This document shows, in pieces, positions 10,711-18,399 of a DNA stretch of 55,467 nucleotides; positions within the stretch are counted from its first letter, which is position 1, and every line of letters starts with the position of its first letter. The stretch lies in assembly GCA_009692005.1 (NCBI GenBank), contig SHZZ01000021.1:1-55467 (forward strand), written 5' to 3'. The DNA comes from Gemmataceae bacterium (lineage in GTDB: Bacteria; Planctomycetota; Planctomycetia; Gemmatales; Gemmataceae). The position numbers and the translations under genes are program-made. The notes below the pieces were generated by a model. It worked only from the letters and a program-made list of their open reading frames with translations. It ran no database searches and was not told the origin of the DNA.

Positions 10711-11778
10711 CTAGCGGGTAATCAAACTTAATGGGAGAAGAAAAGTGACTTTTCCCTCCTTTTCCCCGAAAGCCTTGGCCGGCAGTTCCAGCTTCAGTTC
10801 AGTAAACTTCTCCTTGGGCGGGTCGAAGATGATTTCCTCATCGACATTCTGCCCGGGGAAGACCGGGCGGGTAGTGACCGTTTTCTCCACCGTGCCCTTG
10901 GGCCTCTCCCACTCCTTTAACTCCAGCCCCGATTGATCGAATAGCTTGATCTCGCCATATTCCTTCCAGGCGGGAAACTCAAAAGCGTTTTCCAGTCCGC
11001 AGTTGTTCACTCGCAAGAGAATATGAATCTTGGGGTCGCGGGTGCGTTTCTTCTGGTTCGCTTGAACATAGTCCGCCACCCGGTAGCGAACATCCCCAAT
11101 CCCCACGCGGATATCGTTCCGTTGAATGTCGTACTGCTTGGCGTTGATCGCCTGGCCCTCTTTTTCCGGCAAGAAGGGCCGGTTCCCAGGCGAGAAAAGA
11201 AGGAACTTATCGCGAGGCAATTCCGCCTCGGTGTCGTAAGGCTTGTTGCGGAACCAATGCGGGTCCTTGACCAGTATCACCAGTGTGGGAATGGCCACCA
11301 GCAGGGCGACCCCGGGCAGAGTCAGCCTTGTCACCAGGCCCCCTTGGCAAAGCACGGCGGCGATAAGCGCCACGATAATGGCGCCGACTGTCAGCGGGCC
11401 CACCAGGTATTCCACGAAGGGAATTTGCGCCGTCCCAAGAGCAACCAACCCCAGGGACAAGGCGATCAAGCCGGGGACATTTTCCAAAGGCTTGCCGCCG
11501 GTGAGCCTTTGGCCTCGGTCCAAATAGGAAGGCGGCTCGGGATGATTAGGCTCTTCAACCGGCTTTTCCCCGCGCATGGCTTGCAGCAGTTCCAGACCGC
11601 TTTCACCAGCGGAGGCTTCTTTTTTCACCACCTCGGCTGGGGAAGCAGCAGACCCTGCCGCGCAAGGGACCACGCGGAATTCCTGAAAACAACCGCTGCA
11701 TTCCATCAACGAGCCCAGCGCCGTCTGCGCCACGCGGAATCTCTTTTGGCATTTCGGACAGATAGAATCAAACGACAT
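10711..11778 (-). CDS. Zinc-ribbon membrane protein, function unknown
   Basis: A 355-residue protein. It starts with a treble-clef-like zinc ribbon, CPKC at residues 7-10 and CSGC at 27-30, in the MJ0042-type style. After a low-complexity linker there are about three transmembrane helices (residues roughly 100-175, for example LVGPLTVGAIIVALIAAVL). The remaining C-terminal half is soluble and beta-rich (IHILLRVNNCGLENAFEFP), reminiscent of an extracytoplasmic interaction domain. I do not recognise a specific family. A second protein with the same kind of N-terminal ribbon is at 40192-41346. Confidence 0.7.
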   Translation of the reverse strand: MSFDSICPKCQKRFRVAQTALGSLMECSGCFQEFRVVPCAAGSAASPAEVVKKEASAGESGLELLQAMRGEKPVEEPNHPEPPSYLDRGQRLTGGKPLENVPGLIALSLGLVALGTAQIPFVEYLVGPLTVGAIIVALIAAVLCQGGLVTRLTLPGVALLVAIPTLVILVKDPHWFRNKPYDTEAELPRDKFLLFSPGNRPFLPEKEGQAINAKQYDIQRNDIRVGIGDVRYRVADYVQANQKKRTRDPKIHILLRVNNCGLENAFEFPAWKEYGEIKLFDQSGLELKEWERPKGTVEKTVTTRPVFPGQNVDEEIIFDPPKEKFTELKLELPAKAFGEKEGKVTFLLPLSLITR

Positions 11779-11828
11779 GGGGATCCTCGCAAGGCTCGTT
11801 TCCCTGTTATTCTATTCCCTTTCCCCCC

Positions 11829-13301
11829 TCAAGACGCAAGAAACCCCAGCATTCGCCGATAGGGTTCCTCCCACCGGCCGGGTTGTATTGGCGAGAAGGA
11901 TTTCACGGGGAGCGACCGCGCCGCCACCTGGCGTAATTCCGCCAGCGACCCCACCAGCCCCAGGCCTCGCGCCTGCAGCAAAATATTCCCCAGCGCAGTC
12001 GCTTCCACCGGCCCGGCCAGCACTTCCCGATTGCAGGCGTCGGCGGTGAACTGGCACAGCAGTTCGTTCTGGCAGCCGCCACCCACCACATGAATCACCT
12101 CGATCCGCTTACCGGTCAACTCCTGCAGCCGTTCCATGACCCAGCGGTATTTGAAGGCCAGGCTTTCCAAAGCGCAGCGGACGAAACCGCCGGCGCTATT
12201 GGGCGCAGCTTGGCCCGTGCGCGAGCAGAAGTCGGCGATGGCCCGGGGCATGTCGTCTGGAATAATAAAGCCCTCATCGTCGGGCTCGATCAGGCTGTGG
12301 AAAGGCGCCGCCTGCCCCGCCATCCTCGTCAGTTCCTCATAACTGTATTCCTGCCCTTGCCTCTGGAACGACCTGCGGCACTCCTGCACCAGCCAAAGCC
12401 CCATGATGTTCTTCAACAAGCGCGTCGTGCCATCGACTCCGCCTTCATTAGTAAAGTTGAAAGCCAGGGCCTGCGGGGTTACTTGCGGGGTTTTCGTTTC
12501 CACACCCATGAGCGACCAAGTGCCGGAACTGATGTAGGCCCAGGAAGCGGTGACGGCTGGCACGGCGGCGACCGCCGACGCCGTGTCGTGGGTTCCCGGA
12601 ACGATCACCGGCGCCGGCCCGGCGCCAGTTTCCTCGCTCACCTGCGGGCAAAGCGGGCCCAGCAGCGTGCCCGGTTGAATCAGCGAGCAAACCAGGTCCT
12701 GGGGAATGTCAAACGCCTGCAGCACCTCCGCCGACCAGCTTCGTGTTCCGGGGTTGATCATCTGGCTGGTGCTGGCATTGGAATACTCGTTGGCCTTTTC
12801 CCCCGTGAGAAAGTAGTGGAACAAATCGGGCATGAAGAGCAGATGGCGAGCTGATTCAAGAATGCTGGAACCGTGACGGCGCAGGGCCAGCAGTTGAAAG
12901 AGGGAATTAAAGCGCATGAACTGAATGCCGGTGTGCCGGTAAAGTTCCTCCTTTTTCATGCGTGAAAAGGCCAGGTCTAAAATCCCTTCCGTGTGCGGGT
13001 CGCGGTACTGCCTGGGGTTGCCAAGCAGCTTCCCATCCTTTCCTAACAAGGCGAAATCGACTCCCCAGGTATCGACGCCCAGGGAATCGATTTTCCCTCC
13101 CTTGCAGGCGGCGCGAATCCCTTGCAGCAGTTCCCGGTAGAGGTGGAGGGGGTCCCAATGCAGTGCGGCGCCAAGGCGAGTGGCCGGGTTGCCAAAGCGG
13201 TGCAGCACTTCCAGGGCGATTTTGGAACCATCAAAGTGGCCCAAAATGGCGCGGCCGCTTTCCGCCCCGTAGTCGATTGCCAGCAGTTTTTTCGTTGCCA
13301 T
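11829..13301 (-). CDS. rhaB: Rhamnulokinase
   Basis: A 490-residue FGGY-family sugar kinase that phosphorylates L-rhamnulose to L-rhamnulose-1-phosphate in the rhamnose pathway. The N-terminal phosphate loop IDYGAESGRAILG and LGVDTWGVDFALLGKDG are those of RhaB. GTHDTASAVAAVPA and the C-terminal HVVGGGCQNELLCQFTADA are the FGGY C-terminal ATPase motifs. Length matches E. coli RhaB closely. No isomerase or aldolase gene is adjacent, so the rest of the pathway must lie elsewhere. Confidence 0.93.
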   Translation of the reverse strand: MATKKLLAIDYGAESGRAILGHFDGSKIALEVLHRFGNPATRLGAALHWDPLHLYRELLQGIRAACKGGKIDSLGVDTWGVDFALLGKDGKLLGNPRQYRDPHTEGILDLAFSRMKKEELYRHTGIQFMRFNSLFQLLALRRHGSSILESARHLLFMPDLFHYFLTGEKANEYSNASTSQMINPGTRSWSAEVLQAFDIPQDLVCSLIQPGTLLGPLCPQVSEETGAGPAPVIVPGTHDTASAVAAVPAVTASWAYISSGTWSLMGVETKTPQVTPQALAFNFTNEGGVDGTTRLLKNIMGLWLVQECRRSFQRQGQEYSYEELTRMAGQAAPFHSLIEPDDEGFIIPDDMPRAIADFCSRTGQAAPNSAGGFVRCALESLAFKYRWVMERLQELTGKRIEVIHVVGGGCQNELLCQFTADACNREVLAGPVEATALGNILLQARGLGLVGSLAELRQVAARSLPVKSFSPIQPGRWEEPYRRMLGFLAS

Positions 13302-13412
13302 GGTGGTTAAATTACGGTTGACCCATTGGATAACGAGGGTTGCCCGGCTCTGCCGGGCCTTACCCCGCGGAATTCTCCCTATATCAGAACCGGGAAAAAA
13401 GGCTAGAATTTA

Positions 13413-13838
13413 ATGAGCTGGCCCATTGTGGAGTCGCTAGGCATGGAAAATCAACTCAAGTCTTTGGTCCTGTACGATGGGCAATGCCCGCTGTGCCAGG
13501 CTTCCATTGCCTGGTTGAAAAGGCTCGATTGGCTGAGAAAGATCGATTGCCGTGATGCCCGAGTCAGCGAGAACATTCCTAACCTCGACCCGCCTCTGAA
13601 ACCCGAACGCCTGCTCGAGGAAATGCACCTGGTGACACCCAGGCAAATGGTCTACCACGGCTTCAAGGCCTTTCGATACATGGCTTGGCGCATGCCCTTG
13701 CTCTTTCCCTTTGCCCCTTTCTTTTACCTTCCTGGCGTTCCCTGGCTGGGGCAAAAGATTTACCTGTGGGTGGCGAGGAACCGTTTCAACCTGGTACCTT
13801 GCAAGGACGGCGCCTGCGAGATCCCCAGAAAAAAATAG
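13413..13838 (+). CDS. DCC-family thiol-disulfide oxidoreductase (DUF393)
   Basis: A 141-residue small protein (131 if the second ATG at 13443 is used). It contains LVLYDGQCPLCQASIAWL, the D-G-x-C-x-x-C motif after which the DCC1-like family is named, followed by the DARV segment and the conserved GFKAFRYMAWRMP. Family members are thioredoxin-fold proteins of presumed redox role, with no established substrate. The 13443 start gives the more typical N-terminus, but neither start has a strong ribosome site. The gene is convergent with the DUF1501 gene downstream, with repeats between them. Confidence 0.85.
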   Translation: MSWPIVESLGMENQLKSLVLYDGQCPLCQASIAWLKRLDWLRKIDCRDARVSENIPNLDPPLKPERLLEEMHLVTPRQMVYHGFKAFRYMAWRMPLLFPFAPFFYLPGVPWLGQKIYLWVARNRFNLVPCKDGACEIPRKK

Positions 13839-13844
13839 AGTTTC

Positions 13845-13907
13845 CTGGGATCGCCAGGCGCCAGCCTGGCAGATTGATTGGCCGCGCTCTCTGCGTGGCG
13901 ATCCCAG
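13845..13907. repeat. Dispersed palindromic repeat, family 2, copy 1
   Basis: A perfect 12-bp inverted repeat (CTGGGATCGCCA at 13845-13856 and its complement at 13896-13907) encloses an inner palindrome GCCAGGCGCCAGCCTGGC. A second, partial copy reading ctgggaacgccaggctccagcctg is at 18351-18374. Both copies sit within about 50 bp of a family 1 repeat and between convergent genes. Confidence 0.7.
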
Positions 13908-13944
13908 TGAAAAACAAACCCCGCACCGAGGCAGCCAAGGCGTT

Positions 13945-14034
13945 CAAGCCCGGAGCACCCGTGAGGGTGCAAGGGTGACCGACGGGTTTTCTTGTTTTTA
14001 AAATGCAACCCGTCGCTGACGCTTCGGGCTCGGA
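13945..14034. repeat. Dispersed palindromic repeat, family 1, copy 2
   Basis: The left arm contains aagcccggagcacccgtgag and gtgaccgacgggtt; the right arm is aacccgtcgctgacgcttcgggctcgg. The arms pair imperfectly around an AT-rich centre (ttcttgtttttaaaatgc). The same element occurs in inverted orientation at 18221-18320, with a matching AT-rich centre. It fills most of the gap between the convergent DCC and DUF1501 genes. Confidence 0.8.
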
Positions 14035-14079
14035 TGATTCCGCGGGCTCCTCTTCCCCTGGGAACGAAAGAAGCCCGAC

Positions 14080-15456
14080 CTAAACAAGCGCTGCGATGGG
14101 CTTCCCCGTAGGCAGGATCGGCACCGGCTTGCCCTGCTTGTCATTCAAGTGCTGCTCCGGATCGATTCCGAGATGACGGTAGAGGGTGGCGAGAACATCC
14201 TGTGGCCCCAGCGGCGTTTCCTTCGGATATTCCCCACGGGCGTTGGTCGAACCAACCACTTGACCCATGCGCAAACCGCCACCGGAGATTAAGGCGCTGT
14301 AGGCATCCGGCCAGTGGTCGCGGCCGATGGAATTATCTGGGGGCCCCTTGCGGATTTGCGGTGTGCGGCCGAATTCACCAATCACCGCAACCATGACTTT
14401 GCGGTCGAGCCCGCGCTCGAACAAATCGCTGATCAGGGCGGAGAGCGCCTGGTCGAAAAAAGGGAGCCGTCGTTTCATGTAATCGCCAAAGTGTCCCGGG
14501 CGCATGGCGTTTCCCGGGTGGTCGTCCCAATTGGTGTAGTCCGGTCCGGACTTGGGGGAATCGAAAGTGACAGAGGTCACGGCGACACCAGCCTCGGCGA
14601 GTCGGCGGGCCAGCAAACAACCCTGGCCCCAAAGATGCCGCCCATAGCGGTCGCGGAGTATTTCCGGTTCCCTGTGCAATTGAAAAGCGCGCGCCACCTC
14701 CGGACTGGTCAAAACATCCATGGCCTGATTTTGGAAAACACCCATGCCTTGACGGGCAGGCGCCTGGTTCATCTCCCCGCGCCATTGGTCCAGCCGACCG
14801 AGTAAACTCCTCCTGGCCGAGAGGGATTGAATATCCATGCCGCGCAAGCTGAGAAATCCTGGCTGGTAGCCAGGGGTGGAAACATCCCCCGTGGCAAACC
14901 CCTGACAGCCAGGCCCAAGGTAGTTCACCCGCGTCATGTGAAAATTATTGGGAATGCTCACATACTGTGGCAAGGCCCGGGGATGCGGCCCGCGCAGATG
15001 ACCAACAATCATTCCCAGGTCAGGGTGTTCGCTCTTACTGGTTGAAGTGGGATCGAGAACCGAGGGTTCCTTCCCCGTCAGGGTCAGGATCGAGCCATCG
15101 TTGTGAATGTTGATTTTATGCCGCAGCGAGCGGATGAGGGAGAAGCGGCTGGCTTGCGCGGCTTGCAAGGGCAGATGCTCGCAGATCGACATGCCAGGCA
15201 CGGCGGTGGGAATCGGTTTGAAAACACTTCGGGAGTTCTCCGGCCCCTCCGGTTTGAGATCGTAGGTTTCCAAATGGCTCGGTCCGCCCCAGCAGAAAAC
15301 CAGGATGAGTGAAGTGTGCGCGCCTTTGCCAGCCGTGGCTTGCAACAGATTCGGCAGGGTAAGCCCGCCAAGCGCCAGGCCCCCGAGGCGGAGAAAATCG
15401 CGCCGGACCAACCGCTGAGGCTTCACTTGAAACAGGTTGTTTTGTCGGCTTGTCAT
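14080..15456 (-). CDS. DUF1501 Tat-exported protein (second of a tandem pair)
   Basis: A 458-residue DUF1501 protein, a planctomycete-abundant family related to the sulfatase/alkaline phosphatase fold. The N-terminus RLVRRDFLRLGGLALGGLTL is a twin-arginine signal. LILVFCWGGPSHLETYDLKP is the family's first metal-loop segment, and the C-terminal half has VAVIGEFGRTPQI and GRDHWPDAYSALISGGG. The open frame extends 78 codons upstream, but that part only overlaps the preceding gene; the ATG at 15456 follows GAGGGAAGA and begins the Tat signal. It lies 7 bp after the first DUF1501 gene, so the two form an operon. Substrate unknown. Confidence 0.9.
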   Translation of the reverse strand: MTSRQNNLFQVKPQRLVRRDFLRLGGLALGGLTLPNLLQATAGKGAHTSLILVFCWGGPSHLETYDLKPEGPENSRSVFKPIPTAVPGMSICEHLPLQAAQASRFSLIRSLRHKINIHNDGSILTLTGKEPSVLDPTSTSKSEHPDLGMIVGHLRGPHPRALPQYVSIPNNFHMTRVNYLGPGCQGFATGDVSTPGYQPGFLSLRGMDIQSLSARRSLLGRLDQWRGEMNQAPARQGMGVFQNQAMDVLTSPEVARAFQLHREPEILRDRYGRHLWGQGCLLARRLAEAGVAVTSVTFDSPKSGPDYTNWDDHPGNAMRPGHFGDYMKRRLPFFDQALSALISDLFERGLDRKVMVAVIGEFGRTPQIRKGPPDNSIGRDHWPDAYSALISGGGLRMGQVVGSTNARGEYPKETPLGPQDVLATLYRHLGIDPEQHLNDKQGKPVPILPTGKPIAALV

Positions 15457-15463
15457 TCTTCCC

Positions 15464-17011
15464 TCAAGCCAGCAGCGCGCGAATCGGTTCGCCCTGGTGA
15501 ACCCGGTACGGCTTCCCCAGAGTATCGTGAAATTCCTCATTGGCGCCGATGCCCATGAGATGAAAGATCGTGGAAGCCAGGTCGGCAGGTGTGAAGGGAT
15601 CAGAAACAGGCGCCCCGCCCTGAGAGTCGGTGCGGCCAATGACTTGCCCGGGCCGAATGCCGCCGCCAGCGAAAAAACAGGGGAAGACATCGCCCCAGTG
15701 ATGTCTTCCAGGGGTGAAGATTTCTCCCGAGGCGTTTTTCCCTCCGGCAGTGATGGGGGAAATGCGCGGGGTGCGCCCCATCTCGCCGCACATCACCACC
15801 AGCGTTTCTTCCAGCAGGCCCCGCTGTTTTAAGTCATCAAGAAAACCGCTCAGGCTGCGGTCGATGGAAGGAAGCAGCTTTCCCTTGAGATCGCGGAAGG
15901 CGTTCTGGTGAGTGTCCCAGCCGCGCAGGTTGACTTGAACCATGCGCACGCCGGCTTCCACCAGCCGCCGCGCCGTCAGAAATCCCTGCCCCCATTCCTC
16001 GTGCCCGTAGAGTTCCCTAATGGCCAGGGGCTCTTGCGAAAGATCAAAGGGGTTGCCCCCGCCGGTGCGAGTAGCGTCAAGCAAGCGCATGGCTTGCGCC
16101 CGCGCTGTTTCCCAGGAACCGCTCAGCCCGGCTTGAGACGATTTCTCCAACAGGCGGAACTGCTCGTCGATTTTGCGCAGCAGCCTGGCCCGGTCTTGCA
16201 ACTCTGCCCAGGAGATTTTCAACCCGTCGATGGCCGGGAGGTGGAAAGAGGGTTCTCTACAACTGGTGTTGTCCCACCAGGCCTTGGGGCCTTTTCCAGC
16301 AGTGCGGGCCGGGTCGTTTGGGTCGTCGTGGGAAAAGCAGTTGGGGCAAGAGCCGGCGGCGTCGGGCGCCTTGCAGGCTGATGCCAGGTCCACTCCCCAG
16401 CGGAAGTAGCGCGGCCCCAGAATCCCGGGCGCCCGCCCCGGGTAACGCATGAGATTGCCCCGCGGAATTTCCACCACGGGGGGAAGACCGCCCTGGCCCG
16501 AAGGAAGCGCGTAGCTCAGCAGCGATCCCATCGACGGCCATTCGATCCGCCCGGGCCGCGGATTGGTGATGCTGGCGTTGGTGTCGCCCTCCGGCAGCGC
16601 CGTGCTACCCGTATGCAACAAATAAGTGCAACTGTTGTGCTCGTTGCGGAATTCCCTTCCAGCGATGTGGTGCAGGGTGCGCAGGATGGAAAACTGGCCG
16701 GCGCGCTGGGCCAGCCTCGGCAGGTATTCGCAAAAGCGCACGCCGGGAAGTTTGGTTTGCGTGGTGGAATACTCGCCGCGAATGCCATCGGGAGCATCGG
16801 GCTTGGGGTCGAAAGTTTCGTGCTGCGAGGGCCCGCCCGATTGAAAGATAAAAACCACTGAACGGGCTTTGGCCTTGCTTCTACTCCGGGCCAGCGCCTG
16901 ACCGAAGCCCAGGCCAAACAAAGGCAGCGCGCCCAGGGTGAGCAATTCCCTTCGATTAAGAAGAGGGTGGTCGGCCGGGTGACAACTTGGATGTCTCATC
17001 GCGCTTCCCAA
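15464..17011 (-). CDS. DUF1501 Tat-exported protein (first of a tandem pair)
   Basis: A 515-residue DUF1501 protein. NRRELLTLGALPLFGLGFG is the Tat signal. SVVFIFQSGGPSQHETFDPKP is the metal-loop segment, MCGEMGRTPRI and GRHHWGDVFPCFFAGGG are the C-terminal signatures, and a short DUF1501-typical end (EFHDTLGKPYRVHQGEPI) follows. An ATG four codons downstream, at 16999, is an alternative start. It is paralogous to its neighbour but diverged, with an insert near DAAGSCPNCFSHDDPNDPAR. In planctomycetes these genes often accompany DUF1549/DUF1553 cytochrome-like genes; none is adjacent here. Confidence 0.9.
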   Translation of the reverse strand: MGSAMRHPSCHPADHPLLNRRELLTLGALPLFGLGFGQALARSRSKAKARSVVFIFQSGGPSQHETFDPKPDAPDGIRGEYSTTQTKLPGVRFCEYLPRLAQRAGQFSILRTLHHIAGREFRNEHNSCTYLLHTGSTALPEGDTNASITNPRPGRIEWPSMGSLLSYALPSGQGGLPPVVEIPRGNLMRYPGRAPGILGPRYFRWGVDLASACKAPDAAGSCPNCFSHDDPNDPARTAGKGPKAWWDNTSCREPSFHLPAIDGLKISWAELQDRARLLRKIDEQFRLLEKSSQAGLSGSWETARAQAMRLLDATRTGGGNPFDLSQEPLAIRELYGHEEWGQGFLTARRLVEAGVRMVQVNLRGWDTHQNAFRDLKGKLLPSIDRSLSGFLDDLKQRGLLEETLVVMCGEMGRTPRISPITAGGKNASGEIFTPGRHHWGDVFPCFFAGGGIRPGQVIGRTDSQGGAPVSDPFTPADLASTIFHLMGIGANEEFHDTLGKPYRVHQGEPIRALLA

Positions 17012-17138
17012 GTTCGGGCGTTGAAGTATCTACAGAACTCTGGCAAGATCTTTCTGGTGGGTTGTTTGACCCTAACCGATCAGTGAACTAGCATCAAGGC
17101 AGTTCTTGAGATAATTGGGCCTTGAAGGGAGAATCAGG

Positions 17139-18257
17139 ATGCACAGGCGGTCTTTTTTGAAACAGAGCGGATTGGCGGCGGTTGCCACGCAAGTACCGGG
17201 CGGAGTCTTCGCTTTAGAAAAACCCCAGCAACGCATCCGCGTCGGGCAGATTGGCGTGAGCCACGCTCATGCCACAAAACTTGAGGCCTACCGCAATTCC
17301 CCCGATTACGAGGTGGTGGGCATTGTTGAACCGAGCGAGGCTCTGCGCCAGCGAGCCGAGAAAACAGAACCGTTTCGAGATTTGAAATGGCTCACCCGGG
17401 AGCAATTGCTGGCCACGCCAGGCTTGCAAGCCGTGCTGGTGGAAACCCGCGTGAAAGATCTCCTCAGCAATGCACTGGCCTGCGTGCGGGCCGGCATGCA
17501 TATCCACATCGACAAACCGGCGGGGGAGTCGCTGGCGCAATTGAAACAGGCGCTGGACACGGCGCGGGAGAAAAAACTGATGGTGCAGATGGGTTACATG
17601 TACCGCTACAACCCGGCGGTGGTGATGCTGCGCGAGTTTTTGCAAAAAGGCTGGCTGGGCGACATCTTCGAGGTCCACGCCGTCATGAGCAAAGTCGTCG
17701 ATGTTAAAGGCCGCAAAGAACTGGCGGAATACCCGGGCGGCATTATGTTCGAAATTGGCTGCCATGTTCTCGACCTGGTGGTGGGAATTCTCGGCAAGCC
17801 GCAAAGCGTCACGCCGTTCAACCTGCATTCCTCTCCGATTCAGGATGGATTGCAGGACAACATGCTGGCCGTGCTGAAATACCCGAAGGCGACTGCAACA
17901 GTGAAGTCCTCGGCCATGGAAGTCGATGGTTTTGCCCGCAGGCACCTGGTGGTTTGCGGCAGCGAGGGGTCATTTCACATTCAGCCGCTGGACAACCCCG
18001 GGGCGAAAATCGCCCTGTCGCAAAAGAGAGAGGCGCACCCAAAGGGAGTCAGCGAGGTGAAGTTTCCCAAGTACACGCGCTATGCGGACGATGCCGCGGA
18101 CATGGCCAAGGTGATCCGCGGAGAGAAGCAGGCGGCATTTTCCTATCAGCATGATTACGATGTGCAGGAGGCCTTGCTGCAAGCCTGCGGGGAAAAAGGG
18201 GATGTAAGGCTGCCAAAACCTCCGAGCCCGGAGGGTGACCGACGGGTTGCATTTTAA
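17139..18257 (+). CDS. Gfo/Idh/MocA-family oxidoreductase, Tat-exported, with repeat-encoded C-terminus
   Basis: A 372-residue NAD(P)-dependent sugar-type dehydrogenase. MHRRSFLKQSGLAAVATQ is a Tat signal. The Rossmann segment RVGQIGVSHAHATKLEAY lacks the usual G-x-G-x-x-G finger. Residues HIDKPAGESL carry the family's EKP-like motif, with D for E. GGIMFEIGCHVLDLVVGILG matches the D-x-x-x-H substrate region. I chose the ATG at 17139 because AAGGGA lies 8 bases upstream and the signal starts there. The last residues (PSPEGDRRVAF) and the stop are encoded by the family 1 repeat at 18221-18320, so the natural C-terminus has been replaced or extended. Confidence 0.88.
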   Translation: MHRRSFLKQSGLAAVATQVPGGVFALEKPQQRIRVGQIGVSHAHATKLEAYRNSPDYEVVGIVEPSEALRQRAEKTEPFRDLKWLTREQLLATPGLQAVLVETRVKDLLSNALACVRAGMHIHIDKPAGESLAQLKQALDTAREKKLMVQMGYMYRYNPAVVMLREFLQKGWLGDIFEVHAVMSKVVDVKGRKELAEYPGGIMFEIGCHVLDLVVGILGKPQSVTPFNLHSSPIQDGLQDNMLAVLKYPKATATVKSSAMEVDGFARRHLVVCGSEGSFHIQPLDNPGAKIALSQKREAHPKGVSEVKFPKYTRYADDAADMAKVIRGEKQAAFSYQHDYDVQEALLQACGEKGDVRLPKPPSPEGDRRVAF

Positions 18258-18320
18258 TAACAAGAAAATCCGTCGCTCACGCTTGCACCCGTGAGGGTGC
18301 TTGGCCCCTTGGGCCTCGGT
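18221..18320. repeat. Dispersed palindromic repeat, family 1, copy 3 (inverted orientation)
   Basis: It contains ccgagcccggagggtgacc, gacgggttgcattttaataa, then ccgtcgctcacgcttgcacc and the gtgagggtgc hairpin. The AT-rich centre reads as the reverse complement of copy 2. The first 37 bases are translated as the end of the Gfo/Idh/MocA gene; the rest lies between convergent genes. Confidence 0.8.
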
Positions 18321-18350
18321 TGTTTCGGCGGACCTGTCTTTTGCCTCATC

Positions 18351-18374
18351 CTGGGAACGCCAGGCTCCAGCCTG
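18351..18374. repeat. Dispersed palindromic repeat, family 2, copy 2 (partial)
   Basis: It reads ctgggaacgccaggctccag followed by cctg, matching the left arm and inner palindrome of 13845-13907 with a few substitutions. It lies between the family 1 copy and the 3' end of the multihaem cytochrome gene. Confidence 0.6.
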
Positions 18375-18399
18375 CCAAATGAAGAAGGCCACGCCCGCC

